Source: JALYNX01 sp963746905 (GTDB lineage Bacteria > Actinomycetota > Acidimicrobiia > Spongiisociales > ZC4RG35). From it: a stretch of DNA of 64,000 nucleotides. The DNA lies in assembly GCA_963746905.1 (NCBI GenBank), contig CAVVCY010000003.1:930001-994000 (forward strand). The letters are read 5' to 3'. This document shows, in pieces, positions 46,144 to 55,354 of this stretch. Under the pieces are notes generated by a model that was given only the letters and a program-made list of their open reading frames with translations, was not told the DNA's origin and searched no databases. Position 1 is the first letter of the stretch; each line of letters begins with the position of its first letter. The translations under genes and the position numbers were made by a program.

Positions 46144-48198
46144 ATGTCAGACCTGATCCTTTATGCCGCGCTCACTGCCGGTCTAGCCGCTCTCGCCCTG
46201 GCGTCGTATTACCGACGATCGGTGTTGGCAGCCCCGCGCGGCAATCCACGGATGGTTGAGATCTCCGACGCGATCAGGGAAGGAGCCATGGCCTTCCTAC
46301 GTCGCGAATACACCTGGATCTTGATCTTCGTAGCGGCGATGACCGCCCTCATCGCCCTCCTCCTCGATTGGGGATGGCCCTGGGGCGCCGCCGCCTACGT
46401 GTTCGGAGCGGCCCTGTCCGCGGGCGCTGGCTACGCCGGGATGCGAATCGCAACCGCGGCTAACTCGAGGACGACCGAGGCGGCGCGAACCGGCGGAGTC
46501 GCCGCCGCTCTGACCGTGGCCTTTCGTGGGGGGGCGGTTGCCGGTTTCACCATTGCCGGGTTCGGGCTGCTCGGCGTGGGTCTCGGATTCCTGCTCTTTA
46601 ATCGCATCCTGGGATTGGACTCGTGGGCCGACACCATCACCGCCATCGCACTCGGGGGCTCGTCGATAGCCGTCTTCGCCCGGGTCGGCGGCGGGATCTT
46701 CACCAAAGCAGCCGACATCGGCGCCGATCTGGTTGGCAAGGTGGAAGCAGGGATCCCCGAAGACGATCCACGAAATCCCGCAGTGATCGCTGACAATGTC
46801 GGAGACAACGTGGGCGACGTGGCGGGGATGGGTGCCGACTTGTTCGAGTCCTATGTCGGCGCCCTGGTCGCTCCAATTGCATACGCGGCGATCGTGTTTG
46901 GTGCCTCCGACCTGATCGAGGAGTCGATCCTCTTCCCCCTTGCGGTTGCCGCTCTTGGGATGCTGGCCGCGATCCTCGGCTCGTTCCTGGTCAGCACCAA
47001 CGATGAGGGTCATCTCGCGGCAGCCCTACATCGGGGCTCAAACTTCGCCCTGGCAGCGACCGGTCTCGGGGCCCTCGGTTTGTCGTATTGGATCTTCGGT
47101 GACGCGGTCGATAACCCGCTCGGGGTCTGGCTGGCCGTCATCGCCGGTCTCGTTGTCGGTTGGCTCGTGGGGAAGATCTCTGAGTGGTTCACCTCGGACA
47201 ACCACAAGACGGTCAAGGAAATCGCCCGGCAAGCGCAGACCGGCCCGGCCACCGTGATCATCACCGGCCTCGCCGAAGGAATGCGGTCGGCGGCCTTCTC
47301 GGTGGTCGTGGTGGCGGCAGGAATTGGCGCCGCGTACTGGGCGGGCGACTGGGCTCTCGGCCCGGGAGGCGGGCTCTACGGAGTGGCCATAGCGGCGATC
47401 GGTGTCCTGGCCACGCTGGGAATGACCATTTCGATGGATGCCTACGGCCCGATAGCCGACAACGCGGGCGGTATCGCTGAAATGGCCCAGTTACCCCCTG
47501 AGGTCCGCCATGCCACCGACTCGCTCGACGCACTGGGGAACACCACGGCCGCCGTGGCCAAGGGCCTGGCCATCGCTTCGGCGGCGGTGACGGCCCTTGC
47601 CCTGTTCACCGCTTTCATCGAGGCCGTGGGGTTGACCGCTATCGATCTCACCAGGGCCGACACCACGATCGGATTGCTGATCGGTGCCATGTTCCCGTTC
47701 TTGTTCGCCGCCCTCACCATGAGCGCCGTCGGCCGGGCCGCCAACCGCATGGTCGATGAGGTTCGGCGGCAGTTCCGCGAGATCGCCGGGTTGCGCGAGG
47801 GCGAGCCCGGCGTGAAGCCTGAGTACGCCAAATGCGTCGACATCGCTACAACCGGCGCACTGCGCGAGATGGTGGTCCCGGCCACCATGGCCGTTGCGCT
47901 GCCGTTGGTCGTCGGGTTCGTCGATGTCGAGGCTCTCGGCGGCCTCCTCGCCGGTGCTCTGGTCACCGGCTTTCTGCTGGCGATCTTCATGGCGAATGCA
48001 GGGGGCGCTTGGGACAACGCCAAGAAGTTCATCGAATCCGGCGCTTTCGGCGGCAAGGGCTCTGACGCTCACAAGGCGGCAGTAATCGGTGACACCGTTG
48101 GGGATCCGTTCAAGGACACCTCGGGGCCTTCGATGAACATCGTGATCAAAGTCATGACCATCGTCTCACTGGTCTTTGCCTCGTCGTTCGTCAGCTGA
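46144..48198 (+). CDS. hppA: Membrane-bound proton-translocating pyrophosphatase
   Basis: 684-residue integral membrane pump with about 15-16 helices that couples PPi hydrolysis to H+ (or Na+) export. The catalytic acidic motif DNVGDNVGDVAGMGAD starts at D217. DAYGPIADNAGGIAEM and the C-terminal NAGGAWDNAKKFIE and GDTVGDPFKDTSGPSMNI are the other two PPi/Mg sites. At the potassium-selectivity position the segment is GNTTAAVAKG, with Ala where K+-independent enzymes have Lys. This predicts the K+-dependent subtype, although the second diagnostic position is Ala rather than Gly. Confidence 0.95.
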   Translation: MSDLILYAALTAGLAALALASYYRRSVLAAPRGNPRMVEISDAIREGAMAFLRREYTWILIFVAAMTALIALLLDWGWPWGAAAYVFGAALSAGAGYAGMRIATAANSRTTEAARTGGVAAALTVAFRGGAVAGFTIAGFGLLGVGLGFLLFNRILGLDSWADTITAIALGGSSIAVFARVGGGIFTKAADIGADLVGKVEAGIPEDDPRNPAVIADNVGDNVGDVAGMGADLFESYVGALVAPIAYAAIVFGASDLIEESILFPLAVAALGMLAAILGSFLVSTNDEGHLAAALHRGSNFALAATGLGALGLSYWIFGDAVDNPLGVWLAVIAGLVVGWLVGKISEWFTSDNHKTVKEIARQAQTGPATVIITGLAEGMRSAAFSVVVVAAGIGAAYWAGDWALGPGGGLYGVAIAAIGVLATLGMTISMDAYGPIADNAGGIAEMAQLPPEVRHATDSLDALGNTTAAVAKGLAIASAAVTALALFTAFIEAVGLTAIDLTRADTTIGLLIGAMFPFLFAALTMSAVGRAANRMVDEVRRQFREIAGLREGEPGVKPEYAKCVDIATTGALREMVVPATMAVALPLVVGFVDVEALGGLLAGALVTGFLLAIFMANAGGAWDNAKKFIESGAFGGKGSDAHKAAVIGDTVGDPFKDTSGPSMNIVIKVMTIVSLVFASSFVS

Positions 48199-48205
48199 GA
48201 TCGAT

Positions 48206-49438
48206 ATGCCAGAAGTCGTACTCATCCGCCACGCCGAGTCCGAGACCAACCGCTCGGCGGTCTGGGCAGGACGATCGGACGGTCCGCTGAGCGCATCTGG
48301 CGAGGCCAGTCTCGAGGCCCTCGCCCGCCGGTTCTCGAATCAGAAGTTCGACCTGGTGGTCAGCTCGCCGTTGGAACGAGCGGCCCGCACTGCGGCCGCC
48401 CTCTCTTCGAGAATCGAGATCTCAGAGGAGTTCGTCGAGCTCGACATCGGGCGATGGGAGGGACTGACCCGCGACGAGGTGCTCGCTGGCGATGGGGAAC
48501 TGCTCCGCGAAGTGAGGGTAAATCGTGGTCTGGCTTGGGGGGAGACCGGGGAGAGCCTTCGTGACGCCGAGCATCGGGCCTTTCTCGCCATGGACGAACT
48601 GGCCGGGCGGCTTGGAGAGCGGGGCCGGGCGGTCGTCGTAACTCATGGGGGCCTGCTCAACGCACTGCTTCATCGTTATCTGGGTGGATCGGGCCGAAGG
48701 GTCCATGGCTTTTCCGGCAACACCTCGGTCACCAGGCTGGTTTGGACCCACGATCGTCCGAGGTTGGCCTCGTTCAACGACCAGGGTCACCTCGGGCCGC
48801 GACCCAAGCTCGTCACCGAGGAACTGGCTGCCAACCGGCCTGTCCTGGCCCTGATTCGCCACGGTCAGACTCAGGCCAACATCGAGGGTCGGTGGCAAGG
48901 CCACGGTGACTGGGATCTCGACGAGCGAGGCCACCGTCAGGCGGCCGCCTTGCGGGACTGGTACGGAACTCATGACCTTGTCTATTCCTCACCCTTGAGT
49001 AGGGCGCGGACCACTGCGGGCTACCTCGCGAACAATGGCGTGGTGACGGTCGACGGCCTCAAGGAACTGGGAATGGGGAAGTGGGAGGGGCTCACCTCGC
49101 CCGAAGTCATTGAACAATGGCCGGACCTCATGGATGACATCTTCAGGGACGGAGTCGATCTCCGTCGAGGCGAGGATGGGGAGACCTGGGGAGAGTTGGC
49201 GCATCGAGTCCGTAACGCCGTTCATTCCCTGAGGCCAGCAGTCGGCGTCCCGACGGTTGTCGTGGCTCATGGGGGTGCCATTCGCTCGTACATCTCGTCA
49301 TTGACCACGACCACCGACACCCATGCCGAGTCCCTGCACACACCGCGGAACACATCGGTGACCCACATCGCCTTTCACGACGATGGCCCCTTGATTCTCG
49401 ACTACGCAGTTGCGACTCACCTGGAAGCCCTCTCCTAA
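48206..49438 (+). CDS. Tandem histidine-phosphatase (phosphoglycerate mutase-like) protein
   Basis: 410 residues from ATG 48206, 8 bases after hppA. Two complete histidine phosphatase domains. The first has RHAESETN (phospho-acceptor H9) and VVVTHGGLLNALL. The second starts near R218-H219 with RHGQTQAN and has VVVAHGGAIRSYI. Both carry the second catalytic His and the PLSRA/PLERA phosphate pocket. Most bacterial members have one domain or are fused to RNase H; the duplicated form is less common. Likely a phosphatase; substrate unknown. The following genes include a separate RNase HI. Confidence 0.85.
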   Translation: MPEVVLIRHAESETNRSAVWAGRSDGPLSASGEASLEALARRFSNQKFDLVVSSPLERAARTAAALSSRIEISEEFVELDIGRWEGLTRDEVLAGDGELLREVRVNRGLAWGETGESLRDAEHRAFLAMDELAGRLGERGRAVVVTHGGLLNALLHRYLGGSGRRVHGFSGNTSVTRLVWTHDRPRLASFNDQGHLGPRPKLVTEELAANRPVLALIRHGQTQANIEGRWQGHGDWDLDERGHRQAAALRDWYGTHDLVYSSPLSRARTTAGYLANNGVVTVDGLKELGMGKWEGLTSPEVIEQWPDLMDDIFRDGVDLRRGEDGETWGELAHRVRNAVHSLRPAVGVPTVVVAHGGAIRSYISSLTTTTDTHAESLHTPRNTSVTHIAFHDDGPLILDYAVATHLEALS

Positions 49439-49447
49439 TCTCGTCTG

Positions 49448-50029
49448 ATGGCCGAATACGACTCCCGCCGCTACGCACTGGTCAATCGGTGGGACCCCCA
49501 GCACCTGAAGACGGTCGACCGCCTGCTCCCACTGAACCCCGGAGACCGGGTGTTGGAGGTGGGTTGTGGGAGTGGGCACCTCACCAAGCGCCTCGCGGCT
49601 CGGGGGATCGACGTCGTCGGCATCGACGCCAATCCCAACGCTCGGGAAGTTGCCGACACCGAACGTGTCCTTCACATGCGGGCCGAGCAACTGGACTTCG
49701 AGGACAAGGAGTTCGATGCCGTCATCTCGGTGCACGCCATCGAGCACATACCCCCCCTCGCCGAAGCAGTTGCCGAGATGGCCCGGGTATTGCAGCCCCA
49801 GGGCCGAGCCCTGTTCATCTATCCGGCGGAGCCGATACAAGGGCTCTACGCGATTCCCACCTCGGTGATCCTCTACGGAACGCCGTTCAAGGCCCGTCAG
49901 GTTCACTGCCACAAGCTGTGGCCCTCCAAGGTGCGTCGCATCGTCGAGCCATTCGGGCTCACCGAGACCCACCACGAGTTCAATCTGTGGAAGTCGCCGC
50001 AGTTCGTGTCTCTCTTCACCCGGTTCTAG
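49448..50029 (+). CDS. Class I SAM-dependent methyltransferase
   Basis: 193 residues. SAM motif I VLEVGCGSGHLTKRL, motif II VVGIDANPNA, and VISVHAIEHIPPLAEAVAEMARVLQPQGRALF are the usual Methyltransf_11 pattern. The C-terminal part (KARQVHCHKLWPSKVRRIVEPFGLTETHHEFNLW) is less general. No acceptor substrate is evident. It is 9 bases after the phosphatase gene and 2 bases before the RNase HI reading frame, so it is part of a compact plus-strand operon. Confidence 0.85.
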   Translation: MAEYDSRRYALVNRWDPQHLKTVDRLLPLNPGDRVLEVGCGSGHLTKRLAARGIDVVGIDANPNAREVADTERVLHMRAEQLDFEDKEFDAVISVHAIEHIPPLAEAVAEMARVLQPQGRALFIYPAEPIQGLYAIPTSVILYGTPFKARQVHCHKLWPSKVRRIVEPFGLTETHHEFNLWKSPQFVSLFTRF

Positions 50030-50031
50030 AG

Positions 50032-50720
50032 GTGTTCCTCTGTGACACATGCGGGCGCAGTTTCGAGGTTCGTCAAGAAACCCTCGACCGTTATCCGGGC
50101 TGGGTGCCCCGTCAGTGCCTCGACTGCAAGAACCGCTCCAGCGCAACCTCCTCGAAATTGGGATCTACAGGTCCGGATATGACCCCTACTCGTCCCAATT
50201 ACGGAGGTGGACGGGCTCCGCGAGCCGGACCAAGGGCAAAGACCTGACCACCGCCGAGGTGCTCGCATCGTTCAGCGATGGCCCGACCACCGGGGTGTTC
50301 ACCGACGGCGCATCGGAGGGCAATCCGGGGCCAGGGGGATGGGGGGCGGTCTATGTCGACGACGATCGCATCGTCGAACAGGCCCACGGCTCGGAGCCGC
50401 ACACCACCAACAACCGCATGGAGCTCACCGCTCTCATCCACGGTCTGCGCATGCTTCCCGGCGACTCGACCATGACCGTCTACACCGACTCACAGCTCAT
50501 CGTGAACATCGTCACCAAATGGGCTGACGGTTGGGAGGCCAAGGGCTGGACCAAGAAGTCCAGCGGCCCGATCGCCAATCTGGAACTGGTCAAAGAGGCG
50601 CACGCCCTGTACCAGCAGCGGCCCGGGGTGGGCATGGAGTGGATCAAGGCGCACAACGGCTACCGGTGGAACGAGTACGCCGACGCCCTCGCCACCGCCT
50701 ATCGCCGCAAGGTTTTTTGA
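50032..50720 (+). CDS. rnhA: Ribonuclease HI with N-terminal zinc ribbon (one frameshift)
   Basis: The catalytic domain (from about 50253) is a full RNase HI: Asp in FTDGASEGNPGPGGWG, Glu in NRMELTAL, Asp in VYTDSQLIVN, final Asp in NEYADALATA, with a KWADGWEAKGWTKK basic handle. It degrades RNA in RNA-DNA hybrids. Upstream, in another frame from GTG 50032, there is a zinc ribbon (FLCDTCGRSFEV .. RQCLDCKNR) and a basic linker that runs into the catalytic frame if one base is missing around 50205-50245. The join is likely, because the ribbon starts 2 bases after the methyltransferase. Without it, the domain could start alone at ATG 50049. Confidence 0.8.
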
Positions 50721-51718
50721 TGTGGACCAGCCCGCAGGGGGTCCGCGCCTGGGGAAAACATGCTCATGGTTCGCCGCTCTATGCCCATCTCGTGGAGGTC
50801 ATAGCCGACGATGAGGAGTTGATGCGGGTTCTGCATCGAATCGAGCATCTTCCGCAGGTGAATCTCCTCTTGGGCAGCATTCACTTCCTGCTGCTTCGAG
50901 ACCCGGCTGCAACCCTGGCAGGGTGGTACGGGTCGCTGGTCGAAGACCCGAAGCCGGCCAGCGAGGTTGATTCGGTGTTTCGCTCCTTTCTCTTCGAACA
51001 CGAAGACCAGATCGTGGAGCTGGCCAATAGTCATTACACCCAGACCAACGAATGCCGGCGATGCATCGCCCTGCTACCCGCGGTGATGTCAGCGGGCTTC
51101 GATCGTTTTCACCTGATCGAGGTGGGGGCGAGTGCCGGCCTCAACCTCGCCATGGATCGCTATCGCTACGAGTTCGGAGACCTGAGATGGGGCCCCGCTT
51201 CGAGAGTTGTCCTCGAGGGTGAATGGCGTGGGAGGCGGGTGGCGCTCCGGGACATCGAAGTATTGAGCCGAACCGGTCTCGACCTGAGCCCGATCCTGCC
51301 CGGGGACGTTGATGCCCAACAATGGCTTGACGCTCTGATCTGGCCTGAGCAGATGGAGCGTCGGGATCGGCTTCGGGCCGCCCTCTCGATGGTGCCGACT
51401 CTGGGTCTGGAGATGGTGGCAGGCGACGCATTGGAGACCCTGCCGGACGCCCTCGAGAGATTGCCTGCAGGCGAACCGGCTGTCGTGATCAATGCCTTCA
51501 CGTTCGGTCAGCTCACGCCCGAAGGGAGAGAACGAGTCGAGGCAATATGTGATGCAGAGCGGGAGAGTCGCCGGGTGTACCGGGTCTCCTTGGAGCTGTT
51601 GGCAAATGCCGATGAGTGGGCACGGGTTTCGGTCGCCAACCAAGGGCCTCTGGTGCAAATCGGTCAGGCGCATCCCCACGGGGAATGGGTCGAGCTCTGG
51701 GATCAGGCTCGGCCGTAG
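50720..51718 (+). CDS. DUF2332 family protein
   Basis: 332 residues from ATG 50720, sharing TGATG with the RNase HI stop. The family signature lies in HLIEVGASAGLNLAMDRYRYEFGD, a SAM-methyltransferase-like glycine loop, with QTNECRRCIALLPA before it and VINAFTFGQLTPEGRERVEAI late in the sequence. The overall Rossmann-like order suggests a degenerate methyltransferase, but no activity is known. It is convergent with the SDR gene, overlapping by 16 bases. Confidence 0.8.
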   Translation: MWTSPQGVRAWGKHAHGSPLYAHLVEVIADDEELMRVLHRIEHLPQVNLLLGSIHFLLLRDPAATLAGWYGSLVEDPKPASEVDSVFRSFLFEHEDQIVELANSHYTQTNECRRCIALLPAVMSAGFDRFHLIEVGASAGLNLAMDRYRYEFGDLRWGPASRVVLEGEWRGRRVALRDIEVLSRTGLDLSPILPGDVDAQQWLDALIWPEQMERRDRLRAALSMVPTLGLEMVAGDALETLPDALERLPAGEPAVVINAFTFGQLTPEGRERVEAICDAERESRRVYRVSLELLANADEWARVSVANQGPLVQIGQAHPHGEWVELWDQARP

Positions 51719-52407
51719 ACGGGGATCGATGCCCCGTTCATCACGCCGGAGTCGTCGCTCAGGAGGAAGTGGGCGACTGCGGCGATCTCATCGGGAGTCG
51801 GCCAGTTGACGTAGTCGGCGTAGGGGAGCGACTGTCGGGTGGCCGGGGTGTCGATTACTGACGGCATCAGCACATTTGCCGTGACGCCGGTCCCATCCAA
51901 CTCCTGTGCCACCGACTTGGCGAGGGCGACCACTCCTGCCTTGGAGAGGTTGAAGGCTGCCTGACCGGTCGGGTAGTCGACTGCGCTCTTGCTACCGACC
52001 AGGACGATCCGCCCCCACCCCGCCTCTTTCAGGTAGGGAACAACGGCGCGCACTGCATAGAAGGCGGAGCGGAGATTGAGGTCGATCATCCTCTCGAATC
52101 GGACGTCGTCCGTCTCTTCGACATCGCGGCCTCCGGCCCATCCACCAACCAGCGAGCACAAGCCATGTATCGAGCCCCATTGCTCGGACACGTTCTTCAT
52201 CAGGCTGTTGACCGCCTCGGCATTGGTGGCGTCGACGCGGAGCAAAAGAAGGCGATCCTCGTCGATGTCGAACTCCTCCTCGAAACGGGTCGCCTCGTCG
52301 GGAAGGAGGTAGGTGACTACCAGTCGGTAGTCCTCGAAGATGAGCCGACGGACCAGTGCGGTCCCAAGTCCGCCCGTGCCACCGGTGATGACGACTGTTT
52401 TTTCCAC
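51703..52407 (-). CDS. SDR-family protein with Phe in place of the catalytic Tyr
   Basis: 234 residues from GTG 52407 (VEKTVVITGGTGGLG); an upstream in-frame extension has no valid N-terminus. The nucleotide loop TGGTGGLG and the NLRSAFYAVRAVVPYL helix are classical SDR. The active site reads GSKSAVDYPTGQAAFNLSKAG: Lys156 is present, but the usual Tyr is Phe152 (codon TTC). It may be non-catalytic, or use Tyr from the preceding DYP turn. It is 38 bases after the glycerate kinase gene on the same strand. Confidence 0.78.
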   Translation of the reverse strand: MEKTVVITGGTGGLGTALVRRLIFEDYRLVVTYLLPDEATRFEEEFDIDEDRLLLLRVDATNAEAVNSLMKNVSEQWGSIHGLCSLVGGWAGGRDVEETDDVRFERMIDLNLRSAFYAVRAVVPYLKEAGWGRIVLVGSKSAVDYPTGQAAFNLSKAGVVALAKSVAQELDGTGVTANVLMPSVIDTPATRQSLPYADYVNWPTPDEIAAVAHFLLSDDSGVMNGASIPVYGRA

Positions 52408-52445
52408 GCTCTCGATTGCTTTCTGAAGTTGTCGGTTCGCTAACT

Positions 52446-53666
52446 CTACGTTGCCTCCGGGGCATGTCGCCGGAGAATCCAGAGATCGGCGACATTGGTC
52501 CCGGTCGGTGGGCAAACCAGCAGATCTCCCGTGGCGGCCAGATAGCGAGCAGAGTCGAAGTCGGCCAATGCCCGATCCGGGTCTCCTCCCCGATCGATCG
52601 TGCTCCCATCGATGATGGCCCCGGCGGTCCCCGACGGGCCGTCAACACCGTCGGTCGCGAACGCGGTGAACAAAGCATCCGTGCCCGCCAGGCGCCGGGC
52701 TGCGAGTAAGGCGGCATGGGTGTTCCGGCCACCGGTACCGGATCTGGTGACTTCTACCACGGGCTCTCCCGCAGCGATCGTCACACCAGGGCCGGCACCG
52801 GCGAGGAAGTGCTCGAGACAGATCGCGATGTCCCCCTCCAGCCATTCGGGGCTGACGGTAAAGGGCCCGCCCTGGATCCCTCCTATGGCCATGGCTGCCG
52901 TGCGGCCATCGGCAAGCACGGTGACCACCGGCGACTCGAGAGGACCGGTATCCCGGTTCATCGCCTCCCAAACCGGGTCGGGGACGTCGATGTGGTGGCG
53001 AATCATGATTGATCTCGCCCCGTATGGGTCGGACGCGGTCGGGATGGTGGGGCCCGAGGCGACGATCGACGGGTCTGCGCCTGCCACGTCGGACAGCACG
53101 AGCGTCTCGATTTCCCGCCCTGCGGCACGGGCCAGGCCGCCACACTTGATCGAGGACAGGTGTCGTCGCACCAGGTTCAGGTCCTCGATGCTGGCGCCGC
53201 CGTTGAGCAATGCCCTGGTTGCCATAGTCAGGTAGTCGCCCGAGATCCCCGGGCGCGGCGACTCGCAGACAGCTGATCCCCCTCCGGAGACCAGGGCAAG
53301 GAGCTGCGCACCAGGCGGTGCATTGACGACGGCTTCGACCACGGCCTCCCCGGCGGCAAAGGAGCGATCACCGGGGAGCGGATGATCGCCCGTCATCGAG
53401 CGCATCATCGGAGGAACGGCCTCAGGGTGTTCGGAGACGCAAACTCCGCCTATCACTTCGACCGAATCTGCAGCGCCGCGCGCCATGGCGGGAGCAGCCT
53501 TGCCGAGAGCGATCACCACCACGGGCCCGTGTTGGCTGCGGCCGCGAAGCGCCTCCCGGGTGAGCCGTTCCGGGTTCACTGCCTGAAGCCCTGTCTCCAA
53601 CCATCGCAGGATCTCAGTTCGCTGAACCGGGTCGTTCGCCAGAACCCGAGGGTCAAATCGGGTCAC
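52446..53666 (-). CDS. Glycerate 2-kinase, MOFRL type
   Basis: 406 residues of the MOFRL (GckA/TtuD, type II) glycerate kinase family, phosphorylating D-glycerate to 2-phosphoglycerate. Features: VVVIALGKAAPAMARGA, SEHPEAVPP, GDHPLPGDRS, LLALVSGGGSAV, LVRRHLSSIKCGGLA, VLSDVAGADPSIVASGPT, then the C-terminal MOFRL stretch TRSGTGGRNTHAALLAARRL and FATDGVDGPSGTAGAI. GTG 53666 overlaps the cofC stop. It would feed sugar-acid or glycolate-derived glycerate into lower glycolysis. Confidence 0.9.
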   Translation of the reverse strand: MTRFDPRVLANDPVQRTEILRWLETGLQAVNPERLTREALRGRSQHGPVVVIALGKAAPAMARGAADSVEVIGGVCVSEHPEAVPPMMRSMTGDHPLPGDRSFAAGEAVVEAVVNAPPGAQLLALVSGGGSAVCESPRPGISGDYLTMATRALLNGGASIEDLNLVRRHLSSIKCGGLARAAGREIETLVLSDVAGADPSIVASGPTIPTASDPYGARSIMIRHHIDVPDPVWEAMNRDTGPLESPVVTVLADGRTAAMAIGGIQGGPFTVSPEWLEGDIAICLEHFLAGAGPGVTIAAGEPVVEVTRSGTGGRNTHAALLAARRLAGTDALFTAFATDGVDGPSGTAGAIIDGSTIDRGGDPDRALADFDSARYLAATGDLLVCPPTGTNVADLWILRRHAPEAT

Positions 53667-54253
53667 CCCGTGATGGCTCCCAGCCAGGCACCGCGTGGGT
53701 GATTCCGGGCCGAGACCAGGTCGGCCGGTGAGTCCACGTCATGGAGCAGGCCGGTGCGCGCAACCACCACCGCTTGCGGCATCCTCGCCAGGTGTCGATG
53801 AAAGCTCCCCGGTCCGTATGTGAAACGGAACGGTTCGCTGCCTCCCAATGCCGAGGTCCCGCTGTCGGACGAAGGTGCGATAGCGGCCCCAAATTGCTCG
53901 AGGGCTTGTTGCAAGACGGCCAGCTCGCCAACATCCAATAGCGGGAGGTCGCTATGAAGCACCAGCCATAGCGACCCGGCTGCAATCGCCCAATCGACAC
54001 CCGCCGCGGCCGCCGCACTCAAGTCGACCCCGGGATCTTCAACGGTGGGGATTCCGCGGATTAGCGCCCACTCTGCGACCTCTTGGTCACCAGCGACGAT
54101 GAGCGGGATCATGCCCGAAGCTGCTGCGAGATCGGCGGTGTGGAGCGCGAACGCCGCCCCGAGCGCAACTCTGGTGTCAACCGACAGGGAGTCGGCGAGT
54201 CGCCCTTTGCCGAGTCGGAAGGGCTTGATCGGGAGAATGGCGACGATCGGCAC
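53663..54253 (-). CDS. cofC: 2-phospho-L-lactate/phosphoenolpyruvate guanylyltransferase
   Basis: 196 residues of the CofC/FbiD family, which makes the guanylylated precursor of coenzyme F420. The nucleotidyltransferase fold begins VAILPIKPFRLGKGRLADSLS (conserved KGRL), has VLHSDLPLL (metal-binding Asp) and ends APSSDSGTSALGG .. FTYGPGSFHRHL. Other F420 genes (fbiA, fbiB, fbiC) are not in the window. GTGA overlap with the kinase gene, perhaps only positional. Confidence 0.88.
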   Translation of the reverse strand: MPIVAILPIKPFRLGKGRLADSLSVDTRVALGAAFALHTADLAAASGMIPLIVAGDQEVAEWALIRGIPTVEDPGVDLSAAAAAGVDWAIAAGSLWLVLHSDLPLLDVGELAVLQQALEQFGAAIAPSSDSGTSALGGSEPFRFTYGPGSFHRHLARMPQAVVVARTGLLHDVDSPADLVSARNHPRGAWLGAITG

Positions 54254-54295
54254 CCGCCGAGGGTAGAGGCGAGCCCTGTCCCTCTCCTGTCAGCA

Positions 54296-54739
54296 TCAGG
54301 GAACTACGAGCACCGGGACTTCGGATTGGTGGCACAGCCTGTCAGCGACCGAGCCCATCATCACCCGTTCGGCAAAGCCGGCCCCGCGCCGCCCGATCAC
54401 GATCAGATCGGCGCTGCTGGTTTCTGCGACTGAGAGGAGACGCGACGAAGGGTCTCCGAGCTCCTCGACGGTCTCGTAGTCGACCCCCTCGAGGTCAAGG
54501 TTCTCCTCCAACTCGTTGAGCACCTGTGCCTGGCCCTCTGCCAATGCGGCGGATAGCGCCTCCGGTGGCGGTGGTGCCCCGCCTATGCCCCACCATCCCT
54601 CGGGAGTCCTGACCACCGTGACCAGGAGGAGCTTTCCCTTCGACAGTCTCGCCATGGCGACCGCATGCTCGGCGGCGGCATGGCTGGTCTCTGACCCATC
54701 AACTCCGACCACGATCACCTTGGGCTGCCAATCCATCAT
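54296..54739 (-). CDS. Universal stress protein (UspA family)
   Basis: 147 residues of the adenine-nucleotide-binding Usp fold: VIVVGVDGSETSHAAAEHAVAMA at the N-terminus and DLIVIGRRGAGFAERVMMGSVADRL, the G-2x-G-9x-G(S/T) ATP-binding motif, near the end. A GGAGG SD precedes tandem ATGs; the second (54736) has the better spacing. Single gene between cofC and pgpA. Confidence 0.88.
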   Translation of the reverse strand: MMDWQPKVIVVGVDGSETSHAAAEHAVAMARLSKGKLLLVTVVRTPEGWWGIGGAPPPPEALSAALAEGQAQVLNELEENLDLEGVDYETVEELGDPSSRLLSVAETSSADLIVIGRRGAGFAERVMMGSVADRLCHQSEVPVLVVP

Positions 54740-54796
54740 TCACCTCCAGCCCTCAACATAGGCGATTCAACGCCGCGTCCGAAGGGGCGGGGGTCC

Positions 54797-55261
54797 TCAG
54801 AAGAGGGTCGGGGCGACAAGATGCCCGATCGCGAGGCCGTAGAGACCGGCCACCACGTCGTCGGCCGTGATCCCGATCGCGCCCGGAAGCCGCTCCGCCT
54901 GGAGGACTCCCGTGAAGCGGCTCTTGACGATGTCGGCGACCCGAAACACCAGGAACCCGATCAAGGCCGGCCAACCGGCGAGGCCGACGGTCGCGATGAA
55001 AGTTCCGGCGGCCTCATCGATCACGATCCAGCCGGCATCGCCGAATTCGGCCACCAGAGGGCGCGTGGACCAGAGGGCTGCCAGTGTCAGAAGGGCCGCT
55101 CCGATCAGCTGGCCGAGCCATCCGAAGCCGGTGCCGATCCACAACGAGAAGGGAAGCGCCACCAAGGCTCCGACCGTCCCTGATCCCGAATCCGATCCCC
55201 GGATGCGGCGCAGGATCAGGCCGGAGCCGAAAAAGGAGGCGACCAGGCGATGCATTGGCAA
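54797..55261 (-). CDS. pgpA: Phosphatidylglycerophosphatase A
   Basis: 154-residue membrane enzyme that dephosphorylates phosphatidylglycerophosphate. The catalytic region shows WIVIDEAAGTF, GFLVFRVADIVK and GAIGITADDVVAGLYG, the expected acidic residues of PgpA, with about four hydrophobic helices. Start TTG 55261 or the ATG two codons later (55255). Divergent from ilvE. Confidence 0.88.
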   Translation of the reverse strand: MPMHRLVASFFGSGLILRRIRGSDSGSGTVGALVALPFSLWIGTGFGWLGQLIGAALLTLAALWSTRPLVAEFGDAGWIVIDEAAGTFIATVGLAGWPALIGFLVFRVADIVKSRFTGVLQAERLPGAIGITADDVVAGLYGLAIGHLVAPTLF

Positions 55262-55354
55262 TCGAGCCTAGATCCGGCCGTGAAGCCTCCCCGGCCACCC
55301 CTCCCGGTCCCGGCAACGATTTCACTTTCCGCCGCAGCAGTTAGCCTCTTGTCG

